Origin: Sycobia sp. Sy_11
Lineage: Eukaryota > Arthropoda > Insecta > Hymenoptera > Epichrysomallidae
Direction: 5' to 3'
DNA: 64,000 nt
Assembly: GCA_018907035.1 (NCBI GenBank)
Contig: JACCIC010000034.1
Coordinates: 1,400,001 to 1,464,000 of the forward strand
Shown: positions 13,130-28,000 of the stretch, one piece after another
Numbering within the stretch: position 1 is the first letter of the stretch
Layout of the letters: every line of letters starts with the position of its first letter
The notes under the pieces: model-generated
Database searches by the model: none
Seen by the model: the letters and a program-made list of their open reading frames with translations, nothing else
Told to the model about the DNA's origin: nothing
Made by a program: the position numbers and the translations under genes

Positions 13130-13815
13130 GTCACAGGACTAGGAGCCCGAGATCGCGTAAATACACCGCCGCCCCTGTCCCCACCAACGTGCATAGGCAC
13201 AGCCGCGAGCGGGTCCTGAGCGCGCGCCAGCTGTGCGCGACCCCGTGCGCCAGTCTCCCTCTCCCTCCCGCTCCGCCAACCCCGTCACCCGAGCACGCAC
13301 GCGGTGGCGCGGAGCTTGCGCGCTATCGCGCGCCCCTTCGCCGCGGGGGAGGGCTCGGCGTGGAGGGGCGAGGCGCTCGGGCACGCGCACTGCGCGGCCG
13401 ATCCACTCGATATCTAGGCCAGTAGTCCTCTCTTCCTCTCTACCCTTTGGTCGGGGCCGAGGGGGAGGGGTGGCGGGGTGGGAGCACCTATCGAGCCCGC
13501 GCGCTCCGACTGGCACACACCGCACCTTTCCTCGCGCCGAGCAAGTCGCTCGCCCTCCCGCGGACGCGGAACGTACACGGACACCGTGTCGCGAACGCCG
13601 CGCTGACGCTCGGCGCGAGACGTGGAGGAGGCGCTCGGCCGCGCAGCCCCTTTACACGCGTATACAGACATACGCACGCACGCACCTGTACGCGGGTCTT
13701 TGTTCGTGAAGGGGGCGCGCGCGGGCGCGCGCGCGATCTCGAGAGTGCCGATTACTGTGATATTGTTATTGTCATTATGTCATTGCTCCTGCCAGCATAG
13801 TTGCGAACCCTGCTG
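13130..13815 (+). promoter_or_regulatory. CpG-rich island, candidate promoter or first exon
   Basis: This is the most GC-rich and CpG-dense block outside the Shab exons, with repeated GCGCGCG runs. It begins just after a pyrimidine run ending in CTATCGTAG and ends with CTG followed by GTGAGA at 13816, a fair splice-donor match. The sharp change from AT-rich flanks on both sides is the main reason to think it is functional. The six overlapping open frames are those expected of stop-poor GC-rich DNA, and none resembles a known protein. A promoter with an untranslated first exon, possibly of Shab about 34 kb downstream on the same strand, is an inference. Confidence 0.3.
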
Positions 13816-15154
13816 GTGAGACTTGGCGCCGTTACTTGCGGATGGTTTAGCTGGAGCGGGCTGCACCGATACAGATACGTGCTGCTTTCACCCGGGGGTA
13901 CGTTTTCCTCTTTCAGTCTTTCTTCTTGTTTTTTCGTTTCTTCTCTTTGCAGGCTGTGACGAATAATAGGGACGTGGGCGGGAATGGAATGGGGGGGGGG
14001 GCTAGGATAAAGGGGCTAGTGGCGCGCCCGTCTTCTTCTCGTACGTTGCCTTGAATGAATACTGGGAGACTCGTGCCTGGCCTCTTTGTTACAGTCGAGA
14101 CAATGGGAGCTTTTTCCGACGAAGATGGAAGTGAGCAATGTCAAGTTCTGTGTAAGTGAATCCTCGCGATATACTGGGGAAGGAGTGGTACTTGTGCTCG
14201 AGGACCGTTTATGTTACTCAATAGTTATCACAGATTTTTCGAATTTTCACACTACCATTCGCAATAGAAAAATTAGTTGCAGATGTGAATCGCGGCAATG
14301 AATGAGACGATATATATTTATGAATTTTGTGGAAAAAACCAAAATAAATCATCAAACATCGCTTAATTGAATAATTTATTGTTTCTTTACAATTTAGCGC
14401 ATAATTTAGTGGTAGAAATAAAATGCGAATAACTACGCCAAAAATGTCTTATTTAGGTGATATAATTCTAAAGAAATGTATTATTATTTTTTAATATGTT
14501 TTATAGTGGAATTTTCATGTGGATAGTATTACTTAAATTTAATATTTGGATTTCGATAACGATTTTTCTTGTTTATTTTAGAGTAGCAACTCTGATCCAT
14601 AATAAATCTGCAAGTTTTATAATTTGATTAAATAATCAAAATAGGATATGAGGTAGCTATATTCATATATTTTTGAACCTCGGTTCAAAAATCTTATACA
14701 ATTTCTATCTCGCTTTTTTTAGACACGGAACAGATAGAAGAGAGGCGAATGGTTTATGAAAGCGACCATTAATTTTTTATATCGCCTGCCCGACCCTTTC
14801 TCCCTTACTTCCGCTAAAAGCGAAAATGAGGAAATATTGCACAACTTTAAACCATTATTCAAATCAACGTACAAATTTGAAAAGTATATCTGGAAACTTA
14901 ACAAACGTTTTCTCGTAGTAAAAGCCATACTCAGATAAAGAAAGTTAATGAATTTATTTTTATTATGCAAATGCATCTTTTGAACTCTATTTTTTAATTA
15001 ATCCATGTCATGTCCTAAAATGTATTTCTTGCGAATATGCTAATGTGGGAGACAATAGGTTCAAATTGTAACATCAGTACAAGATTGACATTTTTTACAT
15101 TGCTACATACATAATAATGTAATATTAACGTGTTATTATAAACGCTCTCTCATA

Positions 15155-15158
<4 letters not shown>

Positions 15159-15201
<43 letters not shown>
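15159..15201. repeat. (TA)n microsatellite
   Basis: Uninterrupted TA dinucleotides, about 21 units. Confidence 0.97.
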
Positions 15202-15203
<2 letters not shown>

Positions 15204-15514
15204 TATTTTCCATTCTGAACGTCTTCAATATAAAAACGCTCGCGTAAAAATATGATGTCAGATTTACGAGGGATGAAATAACATCTCGCAAATTTTTCAT
15301 ACCTCCGCGCTGTCTTTTCCTACGATACACAATCAGTTTTTTTTTATATACGTGTACGTACATACACTCACACTGATACATTGTGAAACATGGTCGCTTT
15401 GATTTACCTATTTGAGCTGTTTTCTTAGAGTAACTCAGTAAATCCACGTTCCGAGACGTGAATTCCCATCCTCTTACCCTCCGAGTCCGAGATTTCAACG
15501 CCCTTTTTCGCGCT

Positions 15515-15517
<3 letters not shown>

Positions 15518-15579
<62 letters not shown>

Positions 15580-15580
15580 A
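15518..15580. repeat. (TA)n microsatellite
   Basis: TA dinucleotides, about 28 units, with a GTATA end. Confidence 0.97.
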
Positions 15581-17552
15581 CTCTTCTAAAAGTTACGGAG
15601 CGATGCGCTCGTGACACTGCCTCTTCGTCTCCTTCTTTTTTCCTTGACATATTCACTCATGTATTTATTTATTTATTTATTAAATAAAAAATCACAGAGC
15701 CAAATTACATATTATAATTAAAGTAAATTTAGGCGATCATAACTTAATTTTCACGAGATTGATCCATTTTCAATAGTGGACAACGCTCTCAAATGAAAAA
15801 TACAACTCTATATCAAAATACGTAAACGTATATATACTATAATATGAAGAATTTACGCAAATAAAGCTAATTGTTAAGCTTCTATTTATTGAAAACTATT
15901 GGTTCCTAAGATAAGATATAATATGTAGCTATAGTTCAAAGGTTAAAAGCAATAAAATACATTATATTACTCGCGAATTATTACGACAGCTCTGAATTTC
16001 ACGATTAAAAAATAAGCTACAGCTCGAACAAGATGTTTCGGTGGACTATAGTAACGACGCTCGACACCCCTGGCATACGAATGAATAAACGATAATTCGA
16101 AGAATCGAATATACCAGTATCTAGAACTAAAGTGTTTGTGAATAAATCAGATATCACTAAGCGAATAATATCCCCCTCGACATTTAAAAGATCTTGAAAA
16201 ATTATAGCGCTTGATTATTATCGCAACGCGAATATTGTTTTACTTCGGGTCGCCGTCGAAATCACGAAATCACAAATTCAGCGTACTTCGATTGAATTTC
16301 ATGGTGTAAAACACGTGCCAAGATCGGTGAGAAAGTAGATTCTTACCTCGTGGGACTTATCTCACTGGTTTTGCCTCGGAACGAGATAAACTGTTTCACG
16401 AAGCAAATAATCAGCTCCCGTACGCACGTGCGCTGTAATGTGTTAATATTACACAAGCCAGACCTGGTTTGTATCTTGAAAATGGCCCGACGGACGGAAC
16501 TGCTATCGAGTGTACATAATGAAATATTTGTGTTGTGAAACTGACCAAGTGTTTTCAATTGTCTAAATTATATATTTAAATTTGATTCGTCAATTTCACA
16601 GCTCTAATCGCCAGTCAAACTTATATCAAAGGGTAATAATAAATACTCTTAAGTAATCGATACGTACAAATAAGAAGTCATTGCAACTGTGTAAATATTT
16701 TACCGGCATAATTCTGCAATAATAACCATAATCGTGAACCACGGTAATGGTTCGAATCGTTAAAAAATAGTTTTATAAGATATGCAGAGTAATAGACTAG
16801 CATTTACAGAATTATTTTTAAAAAGCAAACTTCAAGGCAATTATAGGTATTATTGGAAATTGTAATATTAATAAAGTTATTTTTTTAATAAAAATCAATA
16901 AACGATATGCATAAAGAACATTTTACTATAATAAAAAAGATTGATATTTATATTATGTTTTATACTCGAGCCTTTCTGATAAAAATACAATAGGAGCAGG
17001 AAACTTAATTTTTATAGAATATGCAAGATGAGAATCTAGAGTGAATATTAATCAATGTGTATAAGTAGAATAATTATCTATGCTCATGTAGTTCGACAAT
17101 GTGTATTTTAGTTTCTATTATTATTCCACTTCCGTTTTATATCTTACCATTACTGTCTGTGATGTTCTTCATAAGAAAAGCAAATTTCTAACCAGTTTAT
17201 AAATAATAATAAATAAAAGCAAAAGAAATAATTGACATCAATTAATTTATAGTCAAATGTTCTATGCTTACATAAATAATTTCATAAGACAGTTCAACAG
17301 TGCATATATACGCTACAGCGTCTTCTTTCGCTAGTTTCTATGAAAAATATGAAAGATCGAAAATAATACTATAATATAGTAAGATCATTTAAAAATAAGT
17401 ATTTTCGTAAAGTATTTTATATGCAATTTTACCATTTCAATATTCATGCTATTAAAATTGTAATGACTCACACTGTCGTTATTGAGATTTCTCAATAATG
17501 GCTAAATTAATCTTAACGAAACTTTGTTCTATGATTAAAAACGAATTGAAAA

Positions 17553-17554
<2 letters not shown>

Positions 17555-17609
<55 letters not shown>
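17555..17609. repeat. (TA)n microsatellite
   Basis: Uninterrupted TA dinucleotides, about 27 units. Confidence 0.97.
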
Positions 17610-17612
<3 letters not shown>

Positions 17613-17936
17613 AAGACAATATCAGTTACAAGAAATTATATATTAAATAGCTATATTTGGAAAATCCTAATTAGGAATTATATAATAATTTTGCTCGAGC
17701 TTTAACCTCCATACCTACATATACACCACATACATCTTTTTTGCCTATAGGGCGCTCCCGCGCCTCTTGAACTGCTGAATTACGATTAATCTTGGAAAGC
17801 TAGAACTTTAGTTGTTTGAAATATCGTATATGTATAATTTCTTCTTTATATAAACTCGATAAAACTTTATAAAACAGAACGAATAATAGGATACATTATA
17901 GACAATAAATTGTATAGGTACGATCGTAACGAGCAT

Positions 17937-18015
17937 TATATATATATATATATAAAGACGGAGAGAAAAGCGCAGAGGGAGGGTTAGGGATAGAGAGAGA
18001 GAGAGAGAGAGAGAG
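17937..18015. repeat. Short (AT)n and (GA)n tracts
   Basis: An AT tract to 17954, a purine-rich spacer, then a GA tract at 17992-18015. Confidence 0.9.
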
Positions 18016-20779
18016 TTTTTTACGAGTCTTGACACTTCAGCGCGTCCACGCGCAGAACGAGTCGCTCTCGGGTGGTTTTATCTCGCCGTTTCGTTTCAAT
18101 TTGGATACGTCGTCGTGCTTTATGCCATTTCTCGAGGCAGACGGCGTGCCTCGCTCTTTTCCCGGTAATCGTTAATACAGCGGATCAGCACATCTTTCTA
18201 CTTTGTGCGTGTGCGTGTATGCGCGCGTGCGCGTGTGTGTCTATTATATAAAGCGTAAAAATGTCTTTGACATGTAAATTGATAAATTATTCACAAATTT
18301 TATTTTATGTTTTCTGCACCAATTGAAACTTGAGGAGGGGGGGGGGGTAAAATGTTATATTATACATATATATATATTACTGAAGAAAACATTATAGGCT
18401 CAAAATGAGTGGTGGAATGATGAGTGAAGCAAACAATCTATGTACTTTCGTGTATGGAGCTCGGGTTTCTTCGTGCGAAAAAGATTGAAAACGTACATAG
18501 ATTTCTTATTCCCCCTCTATTGCTGAACCCAATCGACCTGAAATTCTTCTGTATTCCGCGTCTTGTATCTAAATCCTAAACTAGTCCTTTATTATTCAAT
18601 TTTCTACGAAAAACCTTTCTTCGGTTAATCTTACTAAATTAAAAAAATAATATATTCAGAACGTACTTTATTCGAACACGATAGGTCAAACTGACATTCA
18701 AGAATTGTAAGCAAGAGTTTACTTCAGCAAGTCTCAGCATACAGATCAAATAGTACTACTTTATAGAATTTAATAATTAATTTAGTAAGTTATTTACATT
18801 TATGATTTCATGAGGACGTTCTACTATCATTGATGTATCATTTCTGCGCATATCATTTTATTTCTTTGCGTTCATTTCAGATTTTTAATTATACGTTCAG
18901 CTTTCTATGTGACGAGTTACTCTTTCTTTAATTAACATAATCTACTAACAAGGTGTCCGTAAGCATCCTGCAATAATTATATATATAAATATTTTTGTAA
19001 TTTATATTAGATTTCATTATATTGTATACTATACTGGTTTATCATGTCTACTTAATAAGTTCTAGTTTTACTTTATTTTTTACTATTATTGAAATATATC
19101 AGAACATCAGAAGGGTCATTAAACCATTGATTAAATAAATACCATTAAATTGAATTGTATAGATTCTTTTGTTTGTTAAAAATTACCTGTACTTACTTCC
19201 TGGCTTTACGACTAATAGTATCTGTTAGTCTTAAACAGTCAGTATCTGTTAGTCTTTGTTCAAACAGCAAAATTTTGTATACAATATATCAGATGATCTA
19301 TTTATTCTTCCTACTTTATTTCAAAAAGTATATCTGCCTGAACTGATTAATATCGTAATATAATTTCTTCCATTTTATAGGATTTTGTAAGATAAAATTA
19401 GGATATCAGGCATAAGAGAACTTTGATCAAATTAAATTTTAATCCAATAAAATTATACTCGATAAAAAACGAACGTGACTCTTGGTGTAGATTCCAGTAA
19501 TAAAACAGATATAATCTAGAAAAGCGGGTGATGAAAAAATATTATTTATTTCCTTTAATTGATCTAGAATTATACGTTATCTCTAAAAGTAATTAAAAAA
19601 AAAAAAAAACAAAACTAATATATTGCTTCCACTGTTTCAAATTGGAAAATCTGTAAATCAATTGATTTTGGTGGAAATTGCAATTTTACAGAAACGCGCC
19701 AATGATTGAAAATTGCATTTTAGCCTTTGATCGATTTTGTCAATATGAAATAACATTTTCAATTTATGGCTTCAGCTTCAGCAATTTATAGCGATAGTGC
19801 ATATAGAATCTGCTAGGTAATAGCTATTTATCCCTAAAATAATATGCAACAAAATGAGGTCACCTGGTGTATTTATTAATAATTCAATTTGTACTTTATT
19901 TATATTTTGTTGAAATTTTTATGATGTTAAGGTGTTTTTTCGAGAATAATAATTTTACAAAAATATATTTGTTCTATTTATTGAGTGAAATTTATTTTCA
20001 ATTTATATAGTGACTCTCATACATTCAACTTTATACGCTGTATTTTATATCAACTATCAAGTATTTAAAATAATAAACGTATAATATAAAATTTTTGTTA
20101 AAAACATAAAATAATATTCATAAAATTTCTACTCATACTATTAAATTTTATTAAAAGATACATACTTAACGTTATGTATCCACTAGATTAATGTTTTGCC
20201 TTAGAAATATAGTGTTTTGCAATAAATTTATAATGTAAGTTAAATAACAAAAAGTGACACTCAAATGTGTTACCTATTATAAACAGGAAATTGAGTTGAT
20301 GTCGTTTGTCGAACGAAACTTTCCAGAACGATGGCGTTCTAATACGTTTTTCAAATCAAACTTTCGAAAATCACAAAAATTTAAGCGCTTCAAAAGATAA
20401 TAAAAACAATCTTCTTATCTACATATTTATATAAACACGCAAGCATACTAATGTTCAATTAAAGCAACAAGACTCGTCAATTTTATTAACTGAATATATT
20501 TGAGCAACGAGCACTTCCGCATAAATCGATCACCGTCAAAACTCGCCTAAAATGTTTTTTCGTAAATCCAGCGTTAGTGTACGTATAGATATAGAGCTCA
20601 ACTCGAGCCGTTGAAAGCTTATACATCAGAGACAAAGAGGTTAGAGCGAGGATAAATAGAGAAATCGATCTGGAACTGTCGCGGGGATGGGTCGCGAAAA
20701 AGAAATGCCGGAGCCCACCCGCAGAGGACCGAGGCGCGCGTCAGAGAGCAAAGTGCAACAACCCCATGGATTTCTCTCC

Positions 20780-20828
<49 letters not shown>
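20780..20828. repeat. (TC)n microsatellite
   Basis: About 24 TC units; the minus strand reads as a GA tract. Confidence 0.97.
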
Positions 20829-20832
<4 letters not shown>

Positions 20833-21657
20833 ACCAACAACGCACCTCTCTCTGCTCGCGCATCCGTATCCATATAATACAAAAATATCCACTCGCGCAC
20901 TGACCCTCCTCTTTGGCATATACGTAATCGGCTAACATCTCGCCGCCCGAACGGTATATATAAAGCTTCTGCTCCTCCCTTCTCTTCCGCCTCGGCCCAC
21001 CGAAGTATCGCTAAAACTCCCTCCTCCGCCCCCTCCACGTTCTCCGCACTCCTTCGGCCGAAGGCGGAACAGCACGGGCGATTATTTTTATCCGCCGAAA
21101 TCTTATTAATAACCCTGCCCCTCATTGACCCCTTTTACACCTCTTTTGCTCTGACGCGCGTGTATAACTGTGTGTATACGAATACATCTGTGCATGCATA
21201 GGAGAACGCGAGCGGAGGTAACCGTGTAGAAGCCGGCCGCGCCGCCGACGCCGCCGCAGCCCTTAACCCCGTTCGCTTTCGCACGCTTTCGCGACCCCTT
21301 CAAGTTCGCGTGGCGCGAGCATTAAAGAGAGCGCGTGCGAAGGGGCTGAGAGGGAGAAAAGGAGGGGGCAGGGAGAGTATGAGAAAAGCTAAACACATAC
21401 ACACTCGCCCGCGCGCGGCATGCGTGCCGCTGAACGTATAGTTATATAGACGTGTGCGCGCTGCAGGCGCCCGCGGGAACCTTGATAGATCCAGCGCGGC
21501 AGATTAGGCTCGCGCGGGCGCGCGCTTCCGTTCTGCTCTCCCACCTCCCCCCACACCTCCCACCGACTCCCGGCCTCTCTTTCTCGTGTCGGCTCTCCCC
21601 GACCCGCAGGGCAATACGAGTACGCCTTAACGTGCGTCGCGGCGAAGGTCATCAGGC

Positions 21658-21661
<4 letters not shown>

Positions 21662-21712
<51 letters not shown>

Positions 21713-21738
21713 CCTCTCTCCTCCTCCCTCTCTCCTTC
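21662..21738. repeat. (TC)n microsatellite
   Basis: A pure TC tract to 21703, then interrupted CTCC/TCTC sequence. Confidence 0.95.
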
Positions 21739-22334
21739 TTTCTCTTCGCTCGCACGGCAGTCCGCGTGTTCGCTTACATATATACGTGGAGAGTAGAGCT
21801 TTGATCGCGCCCCTCTCCCCCGCCAAACGTCAATTTTCTTCCGACCCCCGTGGTGCGCACGCTGCACGTGAGAGCGCGCATCGCCTATGCGGAACACGCG
21901 CGTACGCGAACGCGACGCCATCTATTGTATAGTAAAGCACGGATTAGCGGCAAAAAGCATCGCGACTCAAAGTCTGCGAGGAGAGGTATTGGCACTCACG
22001 ATTAGCCGCGGACACTATAGAGATACAACTCAATAATTACGACGAAAGCCGTGGTAGCGCGCGATTCGATTATCGCTGCAAAAAGTGGGACACATCAGCG
22101 AACTCTGCGACGAGAAACGTGACGCAATTTTTTAAGCAAAATAATGCGAATTACGCTGGTCGTGTGCGCTAATTACCTGGAAAGCGTTCATTTTCGACAT
22201 AAAATTTTTAATGTACTGGTCTTCGCTTATAATTGACGCGTCGTTATAAGTTGTAAGTGACAGAGGGGTACTAGGGCGGTGTTTTTCATTTTTCCACGGT
22301 GGATTTATATAAAGCGATTTGCGGATTACTCTTA

Positions 22335-22358
22335 TATATACGAATGTATGTATGTATG

Positions 22359-22428
<70 letters not shown>
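22335..22428. repeat. (GTAT)n-(TA)n microsatellite
   Basis: About five GTAT units pass into a TA tract of roughly 37 units. Confidence 0.96.
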
Positions 22429-22432
<4 letters not shown>

Positions 22433-22677
22433 AACTTAGCTTATTTTGATTTTTGGAAGATTAATGATGAATTGTACAGCGGGACCAGCGACTGAGTTGT
22501 AAGCGATAAGCCTGTGAAACATGTTCTTTTTTTCCGTCGAAGCGCAACTTGGCACGCGAGCCACTGCAAAAACCTTCGGAATGCATTGTATGCGCATTGA
22601 ATCGCGCGAAACTCTATTGTTTTACAGCAAGCGTGGCGGGATTGCGCGCATGCATGCTCGAGGAAATGGCAAACGGA

Positions 22678-22866
<189 letters not shown>

Positions 22867-25800
22867 GAGAAAAAATATTAGTAAGACTGATAGCTGTACT
22901 TGCTGTGCTTTTTCAGCTAATTAATTAACATTATAGAAAATGTATGTGCTTGGATTCGATATTCACAGACATACGATATTACTTGATTTCTGATAGATTC
23001 ATATACCTATTTTTTATTGATTGAATATGTAGAATACTCTGTTACTCTAGAATAACTGTTATGAATAATAATTACTTAATCCATGAATACTTTATAGAAA
23101 AATGGTTAAAGGATTATCTATATATTTATTGAAACTTACGAATTTGCGAAAAATCATGCGCATTAAAATTTATAGATTACATCCGAGGACGTGGAAAATA
23201 AAACAAAATCGTTAAAAAGAGCATATATCTAATGCAAATAAAAATAAAATAACTTCTACGCTATTTGGCCGCATTGATCAAACCGATGAAAGACGATCCG
23301 AAATTATTCCTTTAATGTTAAATTGATATTTAACTTCTTAATATCATTATGTACAAACAGTTGAGTAGAACACAATTATTTTAATCGTTTCAAAAAAATA
23401 CCTATATTTCTATTATATCTTACAATTCCATAATTTTAAATAAAACATTTTTATTACGCTAAGATTACCTAACGGTATGTGCATGAGAAAGTGCACTTAA
23501 GCTGGCGTTGAGTGCGAAATAAGCGAATATTTAAATGTACTATTAAAATCTTAAAATATGATAAAGATAAAAGTTGCTCTATTTTCTGCTCGATACGATA
23601 TAACAATAGCAATCGCATAAAATTCGCCGAAAATCTGGTTGAATAAGAGTCAGATTATTAATGGTCTTTTCTTACATTGATTTTCGTATATCTTCATTTA
23701 TAATTACAAAACGACGAAACGTTCTGACGACGGAAATAAATCTATGTTCGAGTTATTTCATAGATTAATTTTACTCAGAATTGCTCCAATTGTTTTTTCA
23801 CTTGAAAGTCGTTTTTTATTTATATTAAAAAAATGTATGCATCTATAGAAATTTTTGGGCCTGCTCATACCCAATTTTTTCCAATAATGTGTCATTGTCC
23901 TCTCTTAAAGAACTTTGCCATTTTCATTCTACCATATAAGGTTATATATTAAAAAGTTTCGTATTATACAGTTGATTTCGTGAGTAACCATCGATCAATG
24001 CCAATTTTCTTATAATATGAATTTTGTATTTAAGAAGGACCGTTATAAATTTTCAAAATAATTTACATAAGTGATCTGTACAGTTTCTATGAAATAATGT
24101 TTTAATTTTATATGTATCTTGGCCTAAGAGAAGTTCAAAGTAACAACAAACAAACACAAATGACTGATATTTTTTTTAAAACTCCATTTTCTAGCAAAAT
24201 CATTAGATATTTAATTTATATCATTATCATTTAAAATGTTGTCAAAGAAGTTAATTTTTCTCGAAATCCAAGATTATTTTTACACTATGAATATGGATTA
24301 TCAATTATAAGCATATACAAGGAAATTCTATGAAAGAATTGGAAGAGCTTAGCAGAAGTATATTAATATATATTATATGAGCACTTCCCATTTTTAGAAT
24401 TAATTGGACACACTGAATTCTGTCGCATTCTTTTATCATGCAGTTTGCATCAGAGATATTAATTTAAATAAATATCTATTAATTTATACAATATAAAGCT
24501 GTTTTGATTATTTTAGTAAATTAAATTTTAATATAAATTTAGCGATAACGCGTCAATAAGTCATTTTTAGCTATTATTCACGATAAAATTATAAATGTTC
24601 TAAAGATAAATTCAAAATAAAGTAAAATAAATGAAACAAATTATAGGTCACCGAAGCAATACTTTCAATATTCTTGGCAATTTTCTGAATACATGATCGA
24701 TTTTCTCGAAACTTTATCTCTTTAAACTTAACTATATTCTCCGCGTATAACTAAATTCTTGATATAGAAAATGCGAGCTACACTATTCAGTATTGATTGG
24801 TTTTATATTTTCAACACAGGAAATGAAAAATGAATATTTGTTTAGAAAATATACATTTTCACACTGCATATGATCTATGTGAACCTTCTGCATTCGCAAT
24901 TTTATTCTCCTTATCGCTCCTCGACAGATCAGCGTGAACATTTATTTATAAATTCTCATCTAAAATATGATTTGGTACTCAAATAGGTTTTTTTTTCTTC
25001 GAAAGTCCACTTTATAGGGTGTGGAAAGACATAGAATGTTTTTGCATTTTTATCGAGAACTTCCAATTCTATAAATTTATGCATTCGATTTTGATTTTCA
25101 AAACTCAATTATGAAACTATGTAATTAACAATTTCTGGAATTTTTTTTTCTCCAAATCTATCGAAACCGGGATAAAACGGAAATAAACGTATTTTTATGA
25201 AATAGTTTGTAAATTTTGGATTTTTTCAATCGTAAATTGGTATTGAGTTTCGAAAGATTGTTGATGAGAATCTCTCTCTCTCGCTCTTTCTCCCGCTCTA
25301 TATATATAATAATACATTGTGATATTTTTCACCTTTAAAGGAAAATCTATTTTTAATTATTTTTACTTTTAATTATCAAAATTATAAAGTTCTCGATGGC
25401 ATATTTGCTCTTTTTCGCCTTTGTTCGAAATTCCAGACAAAGCAGTGATATTTTTTTCTTTTTTTATGTTTATATTAACAGATCATTTATTTTCACAATC
25501 TTCATCGAAATTCACTAAATTCCAAATAAAGTCGGCGAACGCTATTGTTAATGAACAAATATCATGCAATGACGGTACTTTTAGTACGGGTACAGTGGAA
25601 ATCTCAACGAACTCTTTGGTAGTTTCAATAATTTTTATTCTACAAGAAGTTTTAATACAGTGTCCTAATGTTATATCAATTGGTTAGAATTATATAAAAA
25701 TATCGATCGATTCATAACCTACTAAAAAAGTGATCCTTAGAATATGCTAGTATTGTGCATCTAATACATATTTATTTTGAAAAAATATAAATAAAAACAA

Positions 25801-26269
25801 AATAGTATAACATGGTTTTCATAGTTTCGCATAAAATTTATGTGAATATTTTAGATAGTTTTATATACATTTTATGCGACAGTATTCAAGTGTTGTTAGT
25901 TTAGCTTATACAATATTTTACATTATATATGAGCCTGCATTCAAGCTTATACTATAATAGAGGTTTAATGTTAACCATAGTTATTAGAAGCTGTTGCTTT
26001 AAAAAAATACTTATTTTTACCGTAAATTAGCGAAGCAATAGCTATTTTTTATTCAGGAAATATCGAATTTTCACTTTTTAATTTCCTTTGCTCTTAAGAT
26101 AGGTTAATTATCACCCTAAGTAACATTAACTGAAAGAGTCCCTCATGAACAGCATGCAGTAATTATGCTCTAACTCAATCTCTGAATAAAATATTTCTAA
26201 ATATTTGAAATAAAATAGCTATTTTTATCTGTTGAAAAACGAAAAAAATTCCTAGAATCGCTTTATTTG

Positions 26270-28000
26270 ATTCCGCGCGTGCATTTCCGCCCTCCATCAT
26301 TATATACACGGTTAAAAGCTGCGCGCTTGCGCAATCCCTCGCTATATAGCCACGGAACTATAAAACCAAACAGTCTAAAAAAAATAATAAACTCCGGCCA
26401 AAGACTATATAACGGGTCCACGACTTGATCGCAAATCAACGTAATCGCCCATTACTTCAGAGATGGAGACATAATATAAAAAAGCGGGAGGGGGCGGAGG
26501 ACGCAAGCGAACCAAACAAAAAGAAATCGAACAAGCGTCGCTCGCTTTGCGATTCATCGCGGCAGCAAGAACGTAAACAAGGTGAGGGAGAAAAAGAGAG
26601 AGAGGGGAGAATGAGAGAATGAGAGCGAGAGAGAAAGAGCTGCAGGAATTATTACGCCCGCGCGAACCCGCTGATGCATCATAGGATGCGCTTCTATTTT
26701 TAAGCCGGCGTGGGCGAGCGATAATTCGATGCGTATACATGGGAGTGAAGCGCCATATATATAGATAAATATAGGTATATACGATGGAGAGGCCGAGGCA
26801 CGGCACAACAATGCGAGGCATCGGTATAAAAGCGAGGGCGAGCACGCGAAAGTGCACGCGGCGGGCATTAAAGCGGGTCGGCGGAATAGGGTGAGGGATG
26901 CTCGTATATACTCTTCTTACAACTGGGGCTCGGTTCAAAGAGGCTAGGGGGACTGTGGTCCCCGGCTCCATCCTGACGAAGGGCCCCCGATGCCCAACAT
27001 TAAGGTGGCTCAACCGAGCGCTCAACAAAATCGATACGAAATGTCAAATGAACAGATATATCAATGAAAAAGCTGAAGAATCAAGCTTTAACAAATGACA
27101 AAACATTAATAGATTCAATTGACTTTATAAAAGCAAAAAAATACTTCAAATTGATCGCATTCAACATTGCCGTTATCGAAACATAAAAATGAAAATATTG
27201 AGCTGCTTATCGTTAAATAAAAATTCACTATATTAAAAAAAAAAATAGATCAAATGAAATACAATTGGCATATGTTACAAAGATTATACGCTACTTGAAT
27301 GATCAACACTGTAATTTTAGTTAAAAATAGCACATGATAAGGCATTTTGGTAATGATTCTAGTATTGTCCGAACTTTTAATATAATGTTAGGGTTTCAAC
27401 TTCATTATCGAACGTTAAGATCGGTATATTTATACATAAACTTTGTATGGGATCTGGAAGATTTTATAGGGCTGGGCCCTCGCTGCTTAGAATCCGGGTC
27501 TGGCCGCGAGACAACGCGACGTGGCACAGCGCGCGAAACATGAGAGAGGTGCGAAAGAGGAGGATGAGGGGGGGTGTCCGAGGTGAAACATCGCGGAAAC
27601 CCGTTCCCGTACCCCTGACTGAAATTTAGTTGGCGCGCGAACCTCGCCGAATGTTAAAGAGACTGTGACGCTTTATATATGTGTCAGTGGGTTGTTGAAA
27701 GCATAAACAATGGCCGTGGCAGCGCCGAGCGTCGCGACTTCGCTTCTCGAGAGCGGCGAGATTATACGAGAGGGAGGTGTTGTTATTTTATATAAAATAC
27801 CAGGCCCAGCGGCTCTATAGCATCTCGCGCACCTATAATATTAAAATATCGATGGCTGTGCGTGTATATATATATATGATATAACTCCGATTGGATGTGC
27901 ACGCGCTCGTCGCGCAAGTTGAACGGGGATGAGGAATTCAATGCGGCGAGTAAAAATATACGTGAATCGAGTCTTTGCAGCGGGTATTTGCGATGTGTGT
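26270..28000. other. GC-enriched patches without a supported gene
   Basis: GC-rich patches at about 26270-27010 and 27440-27960 are separated by AT-rich DNA. A purine-rich stretch lies at 26580-26640. A minus-strand frame of 207 codons covers 26405-27028. Its composition changes with the local base content and it lacks any domain, so I do not call it a gene. Untranslated or regulatory sequence cannot be excluded. Confidence 0.45.

Larger units (their letters stand above)
13900..20600. other. AT-rich non-coding stretch
   Basis: Long AT-rich DNA with a poly-G run at about 13991-14000, several TA tracts listed separately, and a short GA tract at 17992-18015. A poly-G run lies near 18336-18347, and a duplicated 16-mer AGTATCTGTTAGTCTT at 19217-19232 and 19241-19256. 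No gene, RNA or transposon remnant was recognised. Confidence 0.55.
20600..22140. other. CpG-rich island with (TC)n tracts
   Basis: GC-rich DNA with many CGCG words between AT-rich flanks. TC tracts lie at 20780-20828 and 21662-21738. The frames found here (168, 145 and 114 codons) are made of RE/SL repeats plus arginine-rich filler and are not convincing proteins. A regulatory role is possible but unproven. Confidence 0.45.

Noticed and set aside
23700..23740. Third hammerhead-like candidate around CGAAACGTTCTGACGACGGAAA
   Set aside because: CTGACGA is followed almost directly by GAAA, leaving no room for stem II.
25421..25687. 88-codon frame with a hydrophobic start
   Set aside because: There is no conserved motif and no exon signals; frames of this length are expected by chance in 64 kb.
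26405..27028. 207-codon minus-strand frame
   Set aside because: Part is a serine/leucine-rich run opposite a purine tract; nothing resembles a known family.
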